Positions 1 to 10,983 are shown, numbered from the stretch's first letter. The stretch is 64,000 nucleotides of DNA from Streptomyces sp. DSM 110735 (GCF_016482685.1 NZ_JACYHF010000007.1:290917-354916), one strand, 5' to 3'. The notes: generated from the sequence alone by a model not told the origin. Numbers and translations: made by a program.

Positions 1-354
1 TGGAAGCGCATGACCCCGGCGGCGGGCGGCGTCGGGCTCATCGCGGGCACCGCCTCCGCGGTCACGATCGACCTGCTCAACCGCACCGGCGTGCTGCACG
101 TCTCCGGGCAGGGCGCGAGCTTCCTCGGGGCGATCGCCGCCTTCACGGTCGACATCCTGCTGAGCGTCGCCGTCTCCCTGGTGACCAAGCCCAAGAGCGA
201 CGCCGAACTGGTCGGCCTGGTCTGGTCGTTGACCCCGCGCGAGAGCCGCGTCCACGAGACGAGCGGTGAGGACGCGGGCTGGTACCGCAGACCCGGCGTG
301 CTCGCCGTCGGGGTGCTCGCCCTCGCCACCGCCCTGAACATCGCCTTCTGGTGA
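1..354 (+). CDS. Sodium:solute symporter, C-terminal fragment
   Basis: The reading frame is open from base 1 (W-K-R before the first Met at 10), so this is the 3' end of a gene that starts outside the window. About 117 residues remain. They show two hydrophobic segments (roughly residues 37-58 and the last 20) joined by a loop with KPKSDAEL and GLVWSLTPRE, a cytoplasmic signature I associate with streptomycete SSS-family Na+/solute symporters. The substrate cannot be read from the tail. The stop TGA overlaps the region just upstream of a small membrane gene, so the two are probably co-transcribed. Family assignment rests on remembered similarity of the C-terminal motif. Confidence 0.75.
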   Translation, partial: WKRMTPAAGGVGLIAGTASAVTIDLLNRTGVLHVSGQGASFLGAIAAFTVDILLSVAVSLVTKPKSDAELVGLVWSLTPRESRVHETSGEDAGWYRRPGVLAVGVLALATALNIAFW

Positions 355-371
355 GAGACGGAGACCTCTCG

Positions 372-677
372 ATGCCCGAGAACGAACCCCGGAAGACCCC
401 GCCCCTGAAGGGCGTGCACCTGCTGCTCGACCTGCGCAGCATCATCGCCGCCCTGTTCGGGATCTACGGAACCGTGCTCACCGTGCTGGGCGCGCCCGGC
501 GCGAGCGCGGCGGACCTGCGCAAGACCGGAGGCTGGAACGTCAACCTCTGGTGCGGTCTCGCCATGCTCGCCTTCGCCGCCTCCTTCGCCGCGTGGACGC
601 TGCTGCGCCCCCTGCGCGAGCCCGTGGAGGAAGCTGTACGGGACATCTCCGAGCCCGCTCCCGCCCCCGCCGCCTGA
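372..677 (+). CDS. Small two-TM membrane protein, symporter partner
   Basis: A 101-aa protein. I chose ATG 372 because GGAG at 360-363 lies 8 nt upstream; an in-frame GTG at 351 overlapping the previous stop would add seven residues but has no ribosome site. Two hydrophobic spans are visible (about residues 23-42 and 63-81), followed by a charged Ala/Pro-rich tail. It begins 17 nt after the symporter gene, in the position where many actinobacterial SSS transporters carry a small membrane gene, so it may be an accessory subunit. No catalytic motif is visible and the function is unknown. Confidence 0.75.
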   Translation: MPENEPRKTPPLKGVHLLLDLRSIIAALFGIYGTVLTVLGAPGASAADLRKTGGWNVNLWCGLAMLAFAASFAAWTLLRPLREPVEEAVRDISEPAPAPAA

Positions 678-755
678 CCCCGCGTCACGTCCGTCCGGCG
701 CCCTCCCCCCGGGCGCCGGACGGACGTGTCACCCGCCACCAGACCGAGGATCCCC

Positions 756-1586
756 ATGACCACAGTCCCCACCCGCGTCCTCTCCGACGGCGTGTCGATC
801 CCCGTCGTCGGGTTCGGCACCTACCCGCTCCAGGGAGCCGAGGCGGAGGCGGCCGTGCACGACGCCTTCGCGGCGGGCTACCGCCTGCTCGACACCGCCG
901 CCAGCTACGGCAACGAAGCCGCCGTCGGACGGGCGATCGCGACCGGCGGGCTGCCCCGCGAGGAGGTGTTCCTCACCACCAAGGTGCGCGGGAGCGCCCA
1001 CGGGTACGACGAGACCCGCCGGGCGTTCACCGAGTCCGCCGGGCGGCTCGGCGTGGACCACCTCGACCTCTACCTCATCCACTGGCCGCTGCCCCGCCTG
1101 GACAAGTACGTCGACTCCTGGCGCGCGCTGATCGACCTCCGCGCGGAGGGTCTGGTGCGCTCCATCGGGGTCAGCAACTTCACCGCACGGCACCTCGACC
1201 GGCTGCACGAGGAGACCGGTGTGCTGCCCTCGGTCAACCAGATCGAGATGCACCCCCGTTTCCCCCAGCACGAACTGCGCGCCGCCCATGCGGCACGGGG
1301 TATCGCCACCCAGAGCTGGAGTCCGCTCGGCAGGGGCAGCGAACTCCTCGCCGAGCCCGTCGTCGTGGCGGCGGCCGAGCGGCACGGGGTGACCCCGGCG
1401 CAGGTGGTCCTGCGCTGGCATCTGCACCTCGGCGCGCTGCCGATCCCCAAGTCCGGTTCGCCCGAGCGCCGTCGGGCGAACCTGGACCTCTTCGGCTTCG
1501 CGCTGACCGAAGAGGAGATCGCCGCGCTCTCCGCCCTGGAGCAGGGCCGTATCGGCGGCGATCCGGAGACGCACGAGGAGTTCTGA
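756..1586 (+). CDS. Aldo/keto reductase
   Basis: A 276-aa NADPH-dependent oxidoreductase of the aldo/keto reductase superfamily, close to the 2,5-diketo-gluconate reductase group. The tetrad is complete: Asp46 and Tyr51 (LLDTAASYGNE), Lys76 (LTTKVRG) and His109 (LYLIHWPL). Other signatures are GVSNF, VNQIEMHP and the cofactor segment IPKSGSPERRRANLDLF. ATG 756 is preferred because GAGG lies 6 nt upstream; a GTG at 726 would add ten unlikely residues. Length is typical for the family. It probably reduces aldehydes or ketones in the cytoplasm; the physiological substrate cannot be told. Confidence 0.93.
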   Translation: MTTVPTRVLSDGVSIPVVGFGTYPLQGAEAEAAVHDAFAAGYRLLDTAASYGNEAAVGRAIATGGLPREEVFLTTKVRGSAHGYDETRRAFTESAGRLGVDHLDLYLIHWPLPRLDKYVDSWRALIDLRAEGLVRSIGVSNFTARHLDRLHEETGVLPSVNQIEMHPRFPQHELRAAHAARGIATQSWSPLGRGSELLAEPVVVAAAERHGVTPAQVVLRWHLHLGALPIPKSGSPERRRANLDLFGFALTEEEIAALSALEQGRIGGDPETHEEF

Positions 1587-1612
1587 GGAGGACCGGGGGC
1601 GTCGGCGCCCCC

Positions 1613-2296
1613 TCACCAGTGGTGCCGGTGCCGCCCTCCGCCGCCGTGCGTGGGCCAGCCGCCGGTGAAGGCCGGGGTCGGCGGGGTCGTCGGAAGAGCG
1701 GACGTCGCGGCGGGCGTCGACGGCGCCTTCGTGACGGGCGCGCTGCTCGCGGGGGCGCTCGGGGCAGCGGACGAAGGTGCTGCCGCCTGTGTGGTGGCGC
1801 GCAGCGGGACGGCTGAGGACGGCGCGGCGGAGGGCGCGCCGACCGGCGCCGAGGACCGCGGTTCGACTGCGTCCGGCACCCCGGTCGACGCCTCGGACAC
1901 GCCGGGGGTGACCCGGTCGGAGGTCGCCGGACGCTCGCCCCCGGAGGAGGAGGTCACCAGTCCGGCGATCGCGGCGGCGGCGCCGACCGTCCCGACCACG
2001 GCACCGGCCACCGCCACCCGGCGGCGCCCGCCGTTGCGCCGCCGCCGCGCGTCCGCACGCGAGCCCGACACGACAGCCGGGGCGGGCGGCGGCTCCATGA
2101 GGGGCGCGATGACCGGGAGTTCACGGGTCGCGTCGTACGCCTTCTGCCAGCCGTGGGCGAGAGCCGGGTCGGCGTACTCGTCGTACGAGGGGGCAGCGGC
2201 GGTCCGCGGCTGGTACACGGTGGGCGGGACCGGGGTGGCGCCGTCCGCGTCGTGCGCGCCGTACGCCCCCGCCTCGTACTCGCGTTCGCTAGACAT
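1613..2296 (-). CDS. Membrane-anchored Pro/Ala/Ser-rich protein
   Basis: A 227-aa protein starting at MSSEREYE. The N-terminal ~95 residues are hydrophilic, with a basic RRRRNGGRRR stretch just before a single hydrophobic segment (about residues 96-118). The remaining ~110 residues are low-complexity Ser/Ala/Pro/Thr and the protein ends in Gly/His (GGGGRHRHHW). By positive-inside logic the low-complexity part would be outside the cell. An upstream in-frame extension is open but has unlikely composition and would overlap the divergent aminotransferase. No strong ribosome site precedes the ATG. Such proteins are common and uncharacterised in streptomycetes; the His-rich tail might bind metal, which is speculation. 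Confidence 0.75.
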   Translation of the reverse strand: MSSEREYEAGAYGAHDADGATPVPPTVYQPRTAAAPSYDEYADPALAHGWQKAYDATRELPVIAPLMEPPPAPAVVSGSRADARRRRNGGRRRVAVAGAVVGTVGAAAAIAGLVTSSSGGERPATSDRVTPGVSEASTGVPDAVEPRSSAPVGAPSAAPSSAVPLRATTQAAAPSSAAPSAPASSAPVTKAPSTPAATSALPTTPPTPAFTGGWPTHGGGGRHRHHW

Positions 2297-2444
2297 GATC
2301 GCGAATTCTAGAGACGTGGCGGGTCCCCGGCACACCCCCGTGACACCTCCGGAACAGCGCGCGGCGAAACCCCCGCAAACCCGACGCGCCCCACGTGGTG
2401 CAAAACACGACGCGGCGCCCGTCCATGGGCCGTAAGCTCGCGTC

Positions 2445-3656
2445 ATGCAGGTGATCCAGTCGACCAAGCTCGCCAACGTCTGTTACGAGATCCGGGGACC
2501 CGTCCTCGAAGAGGCGATGCGTCTGGAGGCAGCCGGTCACCGCATCCTGAAGCTCAACACCGGCAACCCGGCCGCCTTCGGCTTCGAGTGCCCCCCGGAG
2601 ATCCTGGAGGACGTCCTCCGCAACGTCTCCACGGCGCACGGGTACGGCGACGCCAAGGGGCTGCTCGCCGCCCGCCGCGCGGTGGTGATGCACAACCAGA
2701 CCCTGGGCATCGAGACCGACGTCGAGCACGTCTTCATCGGCAACGGCGTCTCCGAGCTGATCGTGATGGCCATGCAGGCGCTGCTCGACGACGGCGACGA
2801 GGTCCTGGTCCCCGCCCCGGACTACCCCCTGTGGACGGCGGCGGTCTCCCTGTCCGGCGGCACCGCGGTGCACTACCGCTGCGACGAGCAGTCCGACTGG
2901 ATGCCCGACCTCACCGACATCGAGCGCAAGATCACCGACCGCACCAAGGCGCTGGTGATCATCAACCCGAACAACCCCACGGGCGCGGTCTACGACCCGG
3001 CGATGCTCAAGGGACTCACCGACATCGCCCGGCGGCACAACCTGCTGGTCTGCTCCGACGAGATCTACGACAAGATCCTCTACGACGGCGCGACCCACAC
3101 CCCGACCGCCAAGGTCGCCCCCGACCTGCTCACCCTCACCTTCAACGGCATGTCGAAGGCGTACCGGGTCGCCGGGTACCGGGTCGGCTGGATGTCCCTG
3201 TCCGGGCCGCGCGCGCACGCCGACTCCTACATCGAGGGTCTGACGATCCTGGCCAACATGCGGCTGTGCGCCAACATGCCGGGCCAGCACGGGGTCGCCG
3301 CCGCGCTCAGCGGACGCCAGTCGATCAACGACCTGGTGCTGCCGGGCGGGCGACTGAAGGAGCAGATGGACACGGCGTACGAGCTGCTGACGCGGATCCC
3401 GGGCGTGAGCTGCGTACGACCCAAGGGTGCCCTCTATCTCTTCCCGCGCCTCGACCCCAAGGTCTTCAAGATCAAGGACGACCGGCAGATGGTCCTGGAC
3501 CTGCTGCGCGAGGAGAAGATCATGGTCGTCCAGGGCACCGGCTTCAACTGGCCCGAGCCCGACCACTTCCGGGTCGTCACCCTGCCCAACGTCGCGGACC
3601 TGACGGACGCGGTGACCCGGATCGGGACCTTCCTGGACGGCTACGGACAGCCGTAG
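2445..3656 (+). CDS. PLP-dependent aminotransferase, alanine/aspartate type
   Basis: A 403-aa fold-type I aminotransferase of the AlaA/AspC-like subfamily. Visible motifs are the N-terminal LKLNTGNPAAF, the cofactor-binding NPNNPTGAVY, CSDEIYD (the Asp that contacts the pyridine nitrogen, with Tyr), the Schiff-base Lys in NGMSKAYRVAGYRVGW, and the C-terminal Arg in HFRVVTLPN that holds the substrate carboxylate. It most likely interconverts alanine and pyruvate with 2-oxoglutarate/glutamate. TAAGCT at 2433-2438 lies 6 nt before the ATG and no ribosome site is present, so the mRNA is probably leaderless. Divergent from the membrane protein at 1613-2296. Confidence 0.93.
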   Translation: MQVIQSTKLANVCYEIRGPVLEEAMRLEAAGHRILKLNTGNPAAFGFECPPEILEDVLRNVSTAHGYGDAKGLLAARRAVVMHNQTLGIETDVEHVFIGNGVSELIVMAMQALLDDGDEVLVPAPDYPLWTAAVSLSGGTAVHYRCDEQSDWMPDLTDIERKITDRTKALVIINPNNPTGAVYDPAMLKGLTDIARRHNLLVCSDEIYDKILYDGATHTPTAKVAPDLLTLTFNGMSKAYRVAGYRVGWMSLSGPRAHADSYIEGLTILANMRLCANMPGQHGVAAALSGRQSINDLVLPGGRLKEQMDTAYELLTRIPGVSCVRPKGALYLFPRLDPKVFKIKDDRQMVLDLLREEKIMVVQGTGFNWPEPDHFRVVTLPNVADLTDAVTRIGTFLDGYGQP

Positions 3657-3659
3657 ACA

Positions 3660-3702
3660 CACGGAGGCGGCACCAGCCGTGACAGCCGGGCCGCCGTCCG
3701 TG
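3660..3702 (+). terminator. Hairpin after the aminotransferase
   Basis: Arms CACGGAGGCGGC (3660-3671) and GCCGCCGTCCGTG (3690-3702) pair over 12 bp with one bulged G and an 18-nt loop. It begins 4 nt after the aminotransferase stop, as expected for an intrinsic terminator in a GC-rich actinobacterium that lacks a U tract. Confidence 0.6.
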
Positions 3703-3732
3703 ACTCGACTCAACTTTAGACTGAATCCAAGC

Positions 3733-3738
3733 TAGGAT
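3733..3738 (+). promoter_or_regulatory. Candidate -10 box for the small gene at 3770
   Basis: TAGGAT fits a vegetative -10 hexamer and lies 31 nt before the ATG at 3770, which has its own AGAGGAGG site. No convincing -35 hexamer is seen; the upstream DNA (3700-3730) is unusually AT-rich for this region. Weak evidence. Confidence 0.35.
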
Positions 3739-3769
3739 GGTTTCCTGTCAGCGCAGAGGAGGCCGTCCC

Positions 3770-4204
3770 ATGTACGAAGCGATCCGCACGAAGTCGGTCC
3801 ACAGCACCCCGGCGGCCCCGGACTTCCCGCACCGCTCGCGCGAGGAGGAGCTGGACATCCAGCTCGCCGGACACCTCGCCGCGCTGCTCGCCGTCACGGA
3901 CGAGCTGCGCGGGACGACGCCGGACGCCGATCTGGACACCGCCGCCGACCGCCTAGCCGAGCAGGTGGCCCGGCTGCGCGGCGGGATTCCCCCGGTGCGG
4001 GCGGTCCCGGCGGTCTCGGGCGACGCCGCGCGGCTGCACCGCCGGGCGCACACGCTCGCCGGGCGCGCCCTGGTCGTCGCCGCCTCCCGCGCGGACACCG
4101 CCGCCGCGATCCTCGCCGCCGAGCGGATGGACGCGCACGCTGCCAGCCTCTCCGAGCAGGGCACGCGCCCGGCCGCGCCGAGGCAGCTCAGCGCGGTCCG
4201 CTGA
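3770..4204 (+). CDS. Small helical protein of unknown function
   Basis: A 144-aa protein starting MYEAIRTKS. ATG 3770 is preferred over GTG/ATG positions further up because AGAGGAGG (3756-3762) lies 7 nt before it. It has no signal peptide or membrane segment. It is Ala/Arg/Asp-rich and probably almost all helix: one helix around residues 23-65 with heptad-like Leu/Ala spacing (LDIQLAGHLAALLAVTDEL) and another around 82-130. It sits convergent to pckG with only 6 bp between stops. I recognise no family; a coiled-coil cytoplasmic protein is the most that can be said. Confidence 0.7.
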   Translation: MYEAIRTKSVHSTPAAPDFPHRSREEELDIQLAGHLAALLAVTDELRGTTPDADLDTAADRLAEQVARLRGGIPPVRAVPAVSGDAARLHRRAHTLAGRALVVAASRADTAAAILAAERMDAHAASLSEQGTRPAAPRQLSAVR

Positions 4205-4210
4205 CCCCGC

Positions 4211-6043
4211 TCAGCCCAGGCGCCGCACCAGCGCGCGGTACTGGTCCCACAGCTCCCTCGGAGTGTGGTCCCCGAAGGTGTTCAGGTGGTCGGGGACCAG
4301 CGCCGCCTCCTCGCGCCAGATGTCCCGGTCCACGGTGAGCAGCAGATCCAGCTCGGCGTCGGACAGGGCGAGCCCGTCGGTGTCCAGGGAGTCCCGGGTC
4401 GGCAGCACGCCGATCGGGGTCTCGACGCCCTCGGCGCGACCGTCGAGCCGGTCCACGATCCACTTCAGGACGCGGCTGTTCTCCCCGAAACCGGGCCACA
4501 CGAACCGGCCCTCGCCGTCCTTGCGGAACCAGTTGACGTAGTAGATCTTCGGCAGCTTCGCCGGGTCCTTGTCCTTGGCGACGTCGATCCAGTGGGCCAT
4601 GTAGTCGCCCATGTTGTAGCCGCAGAACGGCAGCATGGCGAAGGGGTCGCGGCGCAGCTCGCCCACCTTGCCCTCGGCGGCGGCGGTCTTCTCGCTGGCC
4701 ACGTTGGCGCCGAGGAAGACGCCGTGGTCCCAGTCGAAGGACTCGGTCACCAGCGGTACGGCGGTGGCGCGGCGCCCGCCGAAGAGGATCGCGGAGATCG
4801 GCACACCGCGCGGGTCCTCCCACTCGGGCGCGATGATCGGGCACTGGTCGGCGGGGACCGTGAAGCGGGCGTTGGGGTGGGCGGCGGGGGTCTCCGACTC
4901 CGGCGTCCAGTCGTTGCCCTTCCAGTCGGTGAGGTGCGCGGGCCGCTCCTCGGTCATGCCCTCCCACCACACGTCGCCGTCGTCGGTGAGGGCGACGTTG
5001 GTGAAGACCGCGTTGCCCCACAGGGTCTTCATCGCGTTGGCGTTGGTGTGCTCGCCGGTGCCGGGCGCGACGCCGAAGAAACCTGCTTCGGGGTTGATCG
5101 CGTAGAGCCTGCCGTCCTCGCCGAAGCGCATCCACGCGATGTCGTCGCCGATGGTCTCCACGCTCCAGCCGGAGACGGTGGGCTCCAGCATGGCGAGGTT
5201 GGTCTTGCCGCAGGCGGAGGGGAAGGCGGCGGCGACGTACTTGGGCTCCCCGTGCGGGGGCGTGAGCTTGAGGATCAGCATGTGCTCGGCCAGCCAGCCC
5301 TCGTCGCGGGCCATGACGGAGGCGATGCGCAGGGCGTAGCACTTCTTGCCGAGCAGGGCGTTGCCGCCGTAGCCGGAGCCATAGGACCAGATCTCGCGGG
5401 TCTCGGGGAAGTGCGAGATGTACTTGGTCCGGTTGCACGGCCAGGGCACGTCCTCCTGGCCCTCCTCCAGCGGGGCGCCCAGGGAGTGGACGGCCCGTAC
5501 GAAGTCGCCGTCCTCGCCCAGCTCGTCGAGGACGGCGCTGCCCATGCGCGTCATCGTGCGCATCGAGACGACGACGTACGGCGAGTCGGTGATCTCCACG
5601 CCGAGCGCGGAGAGCGGGGAGCCGAGGGGTCCCATGCAGAAGGGGACGACGTACATCGTGCGCCCGCGCATCGAGCCGCGGAACAGACCGCCCTCTCCCC
5701 CGGCGCCCTGGAAGATCTCCCGCATGTCGGAGGGGGACTTCCAGTGGTTGGTGGGACCGGCGTCCTCCTCCTTCTCGGAGCAGATGAAGGTCCGGTCCTC
5801 GACCCGGGCGACGTCGGTCGGGTCGGAGGCGGCGTGGTAGGAGTGCGGGCGCTTCACGGGGTCCAGCTCGGTGAAGGTGCCCTTGTCGACCAGCTCACGA
5901 CACAGGCGCTCGTACTCGGCCTCGGAGCCGTCACACCAGACCACGTTGTCCGGCTGCGTCAGTTCGGCGATCTCGTTGACCCACGAGATCAGTTCCTGAT
6001 GGGTGGTGGGGATGACGGTGGGAGCCGCGTTGTCGCGCGCCAC
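4211..6043 (-). CDS. pckG: Phosphoenolpyruvate carboxykinase (GTP)
   Basis: A 610-aa enzyme that decarboxylates and phosphorylates oxaloacetate to PEP with GTP, linking the TCA cycle to gluconeogenesis. Length is that of the GTP-dependent family. Signatures include the kinase-1 P-loop [13 protein letters not shown] (about residues 274-286), [33 protein letters not shown] substrate region (here split around residues 208-235), and [16 protein letters not shown]. The start is GTG 6043 with AGGAG 5 nt upstream (CTAGGAGCGATC before GTG); a longer frame to 6142 is open but lacks a ribosome site. A 383-bp divergent intergenic region precedes it. Confidence 0.97.
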   Translation of the reverse strand: MARDNAAPTVIPTTHQELISWVNEIAELTQPDNVVWCDGSEAEYERLCRELVDKGTFTELDPVKRPHSYHAASDPTDVARVEDRTFICSEKEEDAGPTNHWKSPSDMREIFQGAGGEGGLFRGSMRGRTMYVVPFCMGPLGSPLSALGVEITDSPYVVVSMRTMTRMGSAVLDELGEDGDFVRAVHSLGAPLEEGQEDVPWPCNRTKYISHFPETREIWSYGSGYGGNALLGKKCYALRIASVMARDEGWLAEHMLILKLTPPHGEPKYVAAAFPSACGKTNLAMLEPTVSGWSVETIGDDIAWMRFGEDGRLYAINPEAGFFGVAPGTGEHTNANAMKTLWGNAVFTNVALTDDGDVWWEGMTEERPAHLTDWKGNDWTPESETPAAHPNARFTVPADQCPIIAPEWEDPRGVPISAILFGGRRATAVPLVTESFDWDHGVFLGANVASEKTAAAEGKVGELRRDPFAMLPFCGYNMGDYMAHWIDVAKDKDPAKLPKIYYVNWFRKDGEGRFVWPGFGENSRVLKWIVDRLDGRAEGVETPIGVLPTRDSLDTDGLALSDAELDLLLTVDRDIWREEAALVPDHLNTFGDHTPRELWDQYRALVRRLG

Positions 6044-6426
6044 GATCGCTCCTAGGTGAGGGTTTCCGTGACCCCGGTGGGGGTCTTCTTCGTCCGCCGG
6101 CCCCGGCGGGGGAGCGTCGCGCGCCCCCGGGGGCCGCGGCACGGATGCCGTGCGGCGTCCCGGTCAGGTGGCCGCTCATCCGGTGCCGATCGCACTCATT
6201 TGATCATCCGACGGGAGTGCGCATCTGTCCATAGGGCGTCACAGGTGAGCGGAGTGAGCGCCGCCACGCGGTCCGTGTTCCCGCTGGACAACCGGGGCGC
6301 GCTTTGCCTTCGCATGACATTTCCCTGGCGCATTCTTTGCGCGCGGTGCCGTCGTCCGGCGTGAGACGATGACCTTGAACCCGTACGGCGGGGGTCTGAT
6401 CCGTAACTTACGGTTCCGTAGGTACG
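6044..6426. other. Divergent regulatory region pckG / hemolysin III gene
   Basis: 383 bp without a convincing gene. It must hold the promoters for pckG (leftward) and the PAQR-family gene (rightward). The only clear structure is the nested palindrome at 6401-6420 described separately. I see no riboswitch-like fold and no protein-coding bias. Confidence 0.6.
6401..6420. promoter_or_regulatory. Nested palindrome, operator-like
   Basis: The 20-mer CCGTAACTTACGGTTCCGTA contains CCGTAA-C-TTACGG, a perfect 13-bp palindrome (6401-6413), overlapping TACGG-TT-CCGTA (6409-6420). The site ends 6 nt before the ATG at 6427, where a bound repressor would cover the transcription start. The geometry resembles TetR-family operators. 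No regulator gene is adjacent, so the binding protein is unknown. Confidence 0.5.
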
Positions 6427-7110
6427 ATGCGGCTCATGACTGCGTCCGCTCCCGCCGCGCTCTCCCTGCCAGAGTCCGTCAAGCCCCGGCTCCGGGGCTG
6501 GCTGCACCTCGGGATGTTCCCGGCCGCGCTCATCGCGGGCCTGGTGCTCACCGCCCTCGCCGACTCCACCCGGGGCAGAATCGCCTGCGGCATCTACGCC
6601 CTGACGGCATGTCTGCTCTTCGGGGTCAGCGCGCTGTACCACCGGGGCACCTGGAGCCCCCGCATGGACGGCATCCTGCGCCGCCTCGACCACGCCAACA
6701 TCTTCCTGATCATCGCGGGCACCTACACCCCGCTCACCCTGCTGCTCCTGCCCGGCGCCAAGGGCCAGTGGCTGCTGTGGGGCATCTGGGGAGCGGCGGC
6801 GGCCGGGATAATCTTCCGCGTCTTCTGGGTCGGCGCCCCGCGCTGGCTCTACACCCCGTGCTACATCGCCATGGGCTGGGCCGCCGTCTTCTTCCTGCCC
6901 GACTTCCTGCGCACCGGCGGCATCGCCGTCCTGGTCCTGGTGATCGTCGGCGGTCTCCTCTACAGCGCCGGGGGCGTGATCTACGGCATCAAGCGCCCGA
7001 ACCCCTCACCGCGCTGGTTCGGCTTCCACGAGGTCTTCCACTCCCTCACCCTGGCGGCGTTCATCGTCCACTACGTCTGCATCTCGCTGGTGGCTTACCA
7101 GCACGCGTAG
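6427..7110 (+). CDS. Hemolysin III / PAQR-family membrane protein
   Basis: A 227-aa polytopic protein with seven hydrophobic helices. Family hallmarks are ALYHRGTW (helix 2, Ser/His region), LDHANIFLIIAGTYTPL (conserved Asp-His and Thr) and the C-terminal FHEVFHSLTLAAFIVHYVCI, whose histidines with the earlier His form the predicted metal site of the PAQR/YqfA/TrhA superfamily. Members are linked to membrane lipid homeostasis; the hemolysin label is historical. ATG 6427 and ATG 6436 (MTASAP) are both possible, and neither has a good ribosome site, so the mRNA may be leaderless or nearly so. The palindrome at 6401-6420 probably controls it. Confidence 0.9.
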   Translation: MRLMTASAPAALSLPESVKPRLRGWLHLGMFPAALIAGLVLTALADSTRGRIACGIYALTACLLFGVSALYHRGTWSPRMDGILRRLDHANIFLIIAGTYTPLTLLLLPGAKGQWLLWGIWGAAAAGIIFRVFWVGAPRWLYTPCYIAMGWAAVFFLPDFLRTGGIAVLVLVIVGGLLYSAGGVIYGIKRPNPSPRWFGFHEVFHSLTLAAFIVHYVCISLVAYQHA

Positions 7111-7113
7111 CGC

Positions 7114-7194
7114 CTGTCCGGCGGAGGACGGTGCGGGTGGGGGGCGGTGTCGACTCGACCCCGCCCCGCGTCCGCGCCATGATCCGCCGGACAG
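7114..7194 (+). terminator. Long nested stem-loop after the PAQR gene
   Basis: Outer arms CTGTCCGGCGG (7114-7124) and CCGCCGGACAG (7184-7194) are perfect inverted repeats. They enclose an inner GC-rich inverted repeat (around 7140-7168, GGGGCGG...CCGCCCC with GTCGA/TCGAC). The structure starts 4 nt after the stop codon, so termination is the simplest reading, though it also lies 60 nt ahead of the next gene. Confidence 0.55.
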
Positions 7195-7252
7195 ACTCCA
7201 GCCCCGCGAAATCCGCTGCGTACGGCGTGCGGTGCCGTGCCATGCTGGCGGG

Positions 7253-7987
7253 GTGAGCACTCCCGGGATCCATGTCGAAGTCGCCCCTGACCTGCGCCTG
7301 TTCCTCCCCTCGGCACGGCGCGGCGGGGTGGCGTGCGAGGTCGCCGTGGACGGCGTCTCGACCCTCGGTCACCTCGTCGAGTCCCTCGGCATCCCGCTGA
7401 CCGAGGTCGGCGCCCTGACCGCCGACGGGCGCGAGGTGCCGCCCTCCCACCTCCCCGCACCGGGCGAGACGGTGACCGTCCGCCCGGTCGTACGCCCCCA
7501 GCGCGTGCCCGGCGCCCCGCTCCGCTTCCTCCTCGACGTCCACCTCGGCACCCTCGCCCGCCGGATGCGCCTGCTCGGCGTGGACACGGCGTACGAGTCC
7601 CTCGACATCGGCGACCCCGCCCTCGCCGCCCGCTCCGCCGCCGAGCAGCGGGTCATGCTCAGCCGCGACCGGGGGCTGCTGCGGCGCCGCGAGCTGTGGG
7701 CGGGGGCGTACGTGTACAGCACACGCCCCGAGGAGCAGCTCCGCGAGGTCCTGGACCGCTTCGCGCCCGAGCTGCGGCCGTGGACGCGGTGCACCGCCTG
7801 CAACGGTGCGCTGCGCTCGGCTTCGGCGGAGGAGGTGGCGGATCGGCTGGAGGACGGTACGCGGAGGTCGTACGACGTTTTCGCGGTGTGCGGGGAGTGT
7901 GGGCGGGCGTATTGGAAGGGGGCGCATCATGCGCAGTTGGAGGCGATCGTGGCGGAGAGCCTTCGGTGGAGTGAGGGCGCCCACTGA
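7253..7987 (+). CDS. Mut7-C RNase-domain protein with ubiquitin-like N-terminus
   Basis: A 244-aa cytoplasmic protein with two parts. Residues ~5-85 resemble the Mut7-C ubiquitin-like (MoaD/ThiS-fold) domain. Residues ~90-235 are the Mut7-C PIN-like domain: FLLDVHLGTLARRMRLLGVD supplies an acidic residue, MLSRDRGLL a second, and a C-terminal zinc ribbon is formed by CTAC and CGEC followed by GRAYWKG. The domain is predicted to be an RNase; no bacterial substrate is known to me. Start GTG 7253 begins the conserved-looking sequence; the ribosome site (GGCGGG) is weak. No operon partner is evident. Confidence 0.88.
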   Translation: MSTPGIHVEVAPDLRLFLPSARRGGVACEVAVDGVSTLGHLVESLGIPLTEVGALTADGREVPPSHLPAPGETVTVRPVVRPQRVPGAPLRFLLDVHLGTLARRMRLLGVDTAYESLDIGDPALAARSAAEQRVMLSRDRGLLRRRELWAGAYVYSTRPEEQLREVLDRFAPELRPWTRCTACNGALRSASAEEVADRLEDGTRRSYDVFAVCGECGRAYWKGAHHAQLEAIVAESLRWSEGAH

Positions 7988-8010
7988 GGAGGGGGTTCTG
8001 TGGTCTGGCG

Positions 8011-8053
8011 GGTGCCGGTTCGTTGTGGCTGGTCGCGCAGTTCCCCGCGCCCC
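8011..8053 (-). repeat. Dispersed GC-rich repeat, copy A
   Basis: On the minus strand this reads AGGGGCGCGGGGAACTGCGC followed by GACCAGCCACAACGAAC. The same ~40-bp sequence recurs in plus orientation at 49205-49245 with near identity, and diverged copies occur at 60474-60645. It lies between the stops of two convergent genes. Confidence 0.8.
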
Positions 8054-8091
8054 TCACGGGTCGGACCACTTTCCGGTGAGATCCAGATCCG

Positions 8092-10125
<2,034 letters not shown>

Positions 10126-10206
10126 GCGATCCAGCCTCTCACAATGCCGGGGCGCGTCGACGGGACCGACGTAGGGTCGTGTGCGACGCGGCCGGACTTC
10201 AGGGGG

Positions 10207-10983
10207 ATGGTTTTGAGCGAGCTCACGCGGCACGATCCGGGGCACTGGCACACGACGACCGGGGGGCCGGACCTGTACGTGGCGTCGCCTGCCGGGAAGC
10301 CGGCGCACGGGGTGGTGGTCGTCGGGCACGAGCTGTTCGGGGTGACGCCGTGGGTGCGGCGGATGTGCGGGCGGTTCGCGGAGGCGGGGTGGGCGGCGAT
10401 CGCGCCGGACTACTACGGGCGTTCGGGGACCCGGCGGGTGAGCCTCGGGGAGGACGAGGCGGGACGGGCGCGTGGCTTCCGGCTCATGGGCGCGCTGACG
10501 CGGGAGGGCGTCGAGGAGGACACGCGGGCGGCGCTCGCACTCGCGGCGGCGCTTCCGGCGGACGCGCCGCGGGGCTACGTCGGCTTCTCGCTCGGCGGGC
10601 ACCTCGGCACCCTCGCCGCGACGCGCATCCCCTTCGACCTCGTCGTCAGTGTGTACGGCGGCTGGACGATCGACGGCGGGATCCCCCTGGCCGCCCCCGA
10701 GGCACCGCTGAGCGAATCCGGCGCCGCCGCGATCGCCCGCCACGGCACCCGGATGCTCGGCATCGTCGGCGACCGCGACCACCTGATCGACGCCGACGAG
10801 CGCCACCGCATCGCCCAGCGCCTGGCGGCGGCCGGGGTGCCCCACGAACTGTGCGTCTACGAGGGCGCCCAGCACGCGTTCCTCCGCGAGGACCGCCCGG
10901 AGACGTACGACGCGGGGGCGGCGGAGGATGCGTTCGGGCGGATCGTGGGGGCGTTGGAGGGGGTGCGGCGGGGCGGGAGTTGA
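10207..10983 (+). CDS. Dienelactone hydrolase-family protein with Ser nucleophile
   Basis: About 258 aa, a soluble alpha/beta hydrolase of the DLH family. Seen: [19 protein letters not shown] with the conserved Glu, IAPDYYGR, nucleophile elbow [18 protein letters not shown] (Asp) and GAQHAF (His). Classical dienelactone hydrolases have Cys at the elbow (G-x-C-x-G-G); here it is Ser, so chemistry may be that of a serine esterase. ATG 10207 abuts an AGGGGG tract (10201-10206), so the in-frame TTG 10213, 6 nt after the tract, may be the real start. Substrate unknown. Confidence 0.88.
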   Translation: MVLSELTRHDPGHWHTTTGGPDLYVASPAGKPAHGVVVVGHELFGVTPWVRRMCGRFAEAGWAAIAPDYYGRSGTRRVSLGEDEAGRARGFRLMGALTREGVEEDTRAALALAAALPADAPRGYVGFSLGGHLGTLAATRIPFDLVVSVYGGWTIDGGIPLAAPEAPLSESGAAAIARHGTRMLGIVGDRDHLIDADERHRIAQRLAAAGVPHELCVYEGAQHAFLREDRPETYDAGAAEDAFGRIVGALEGVRRGGS

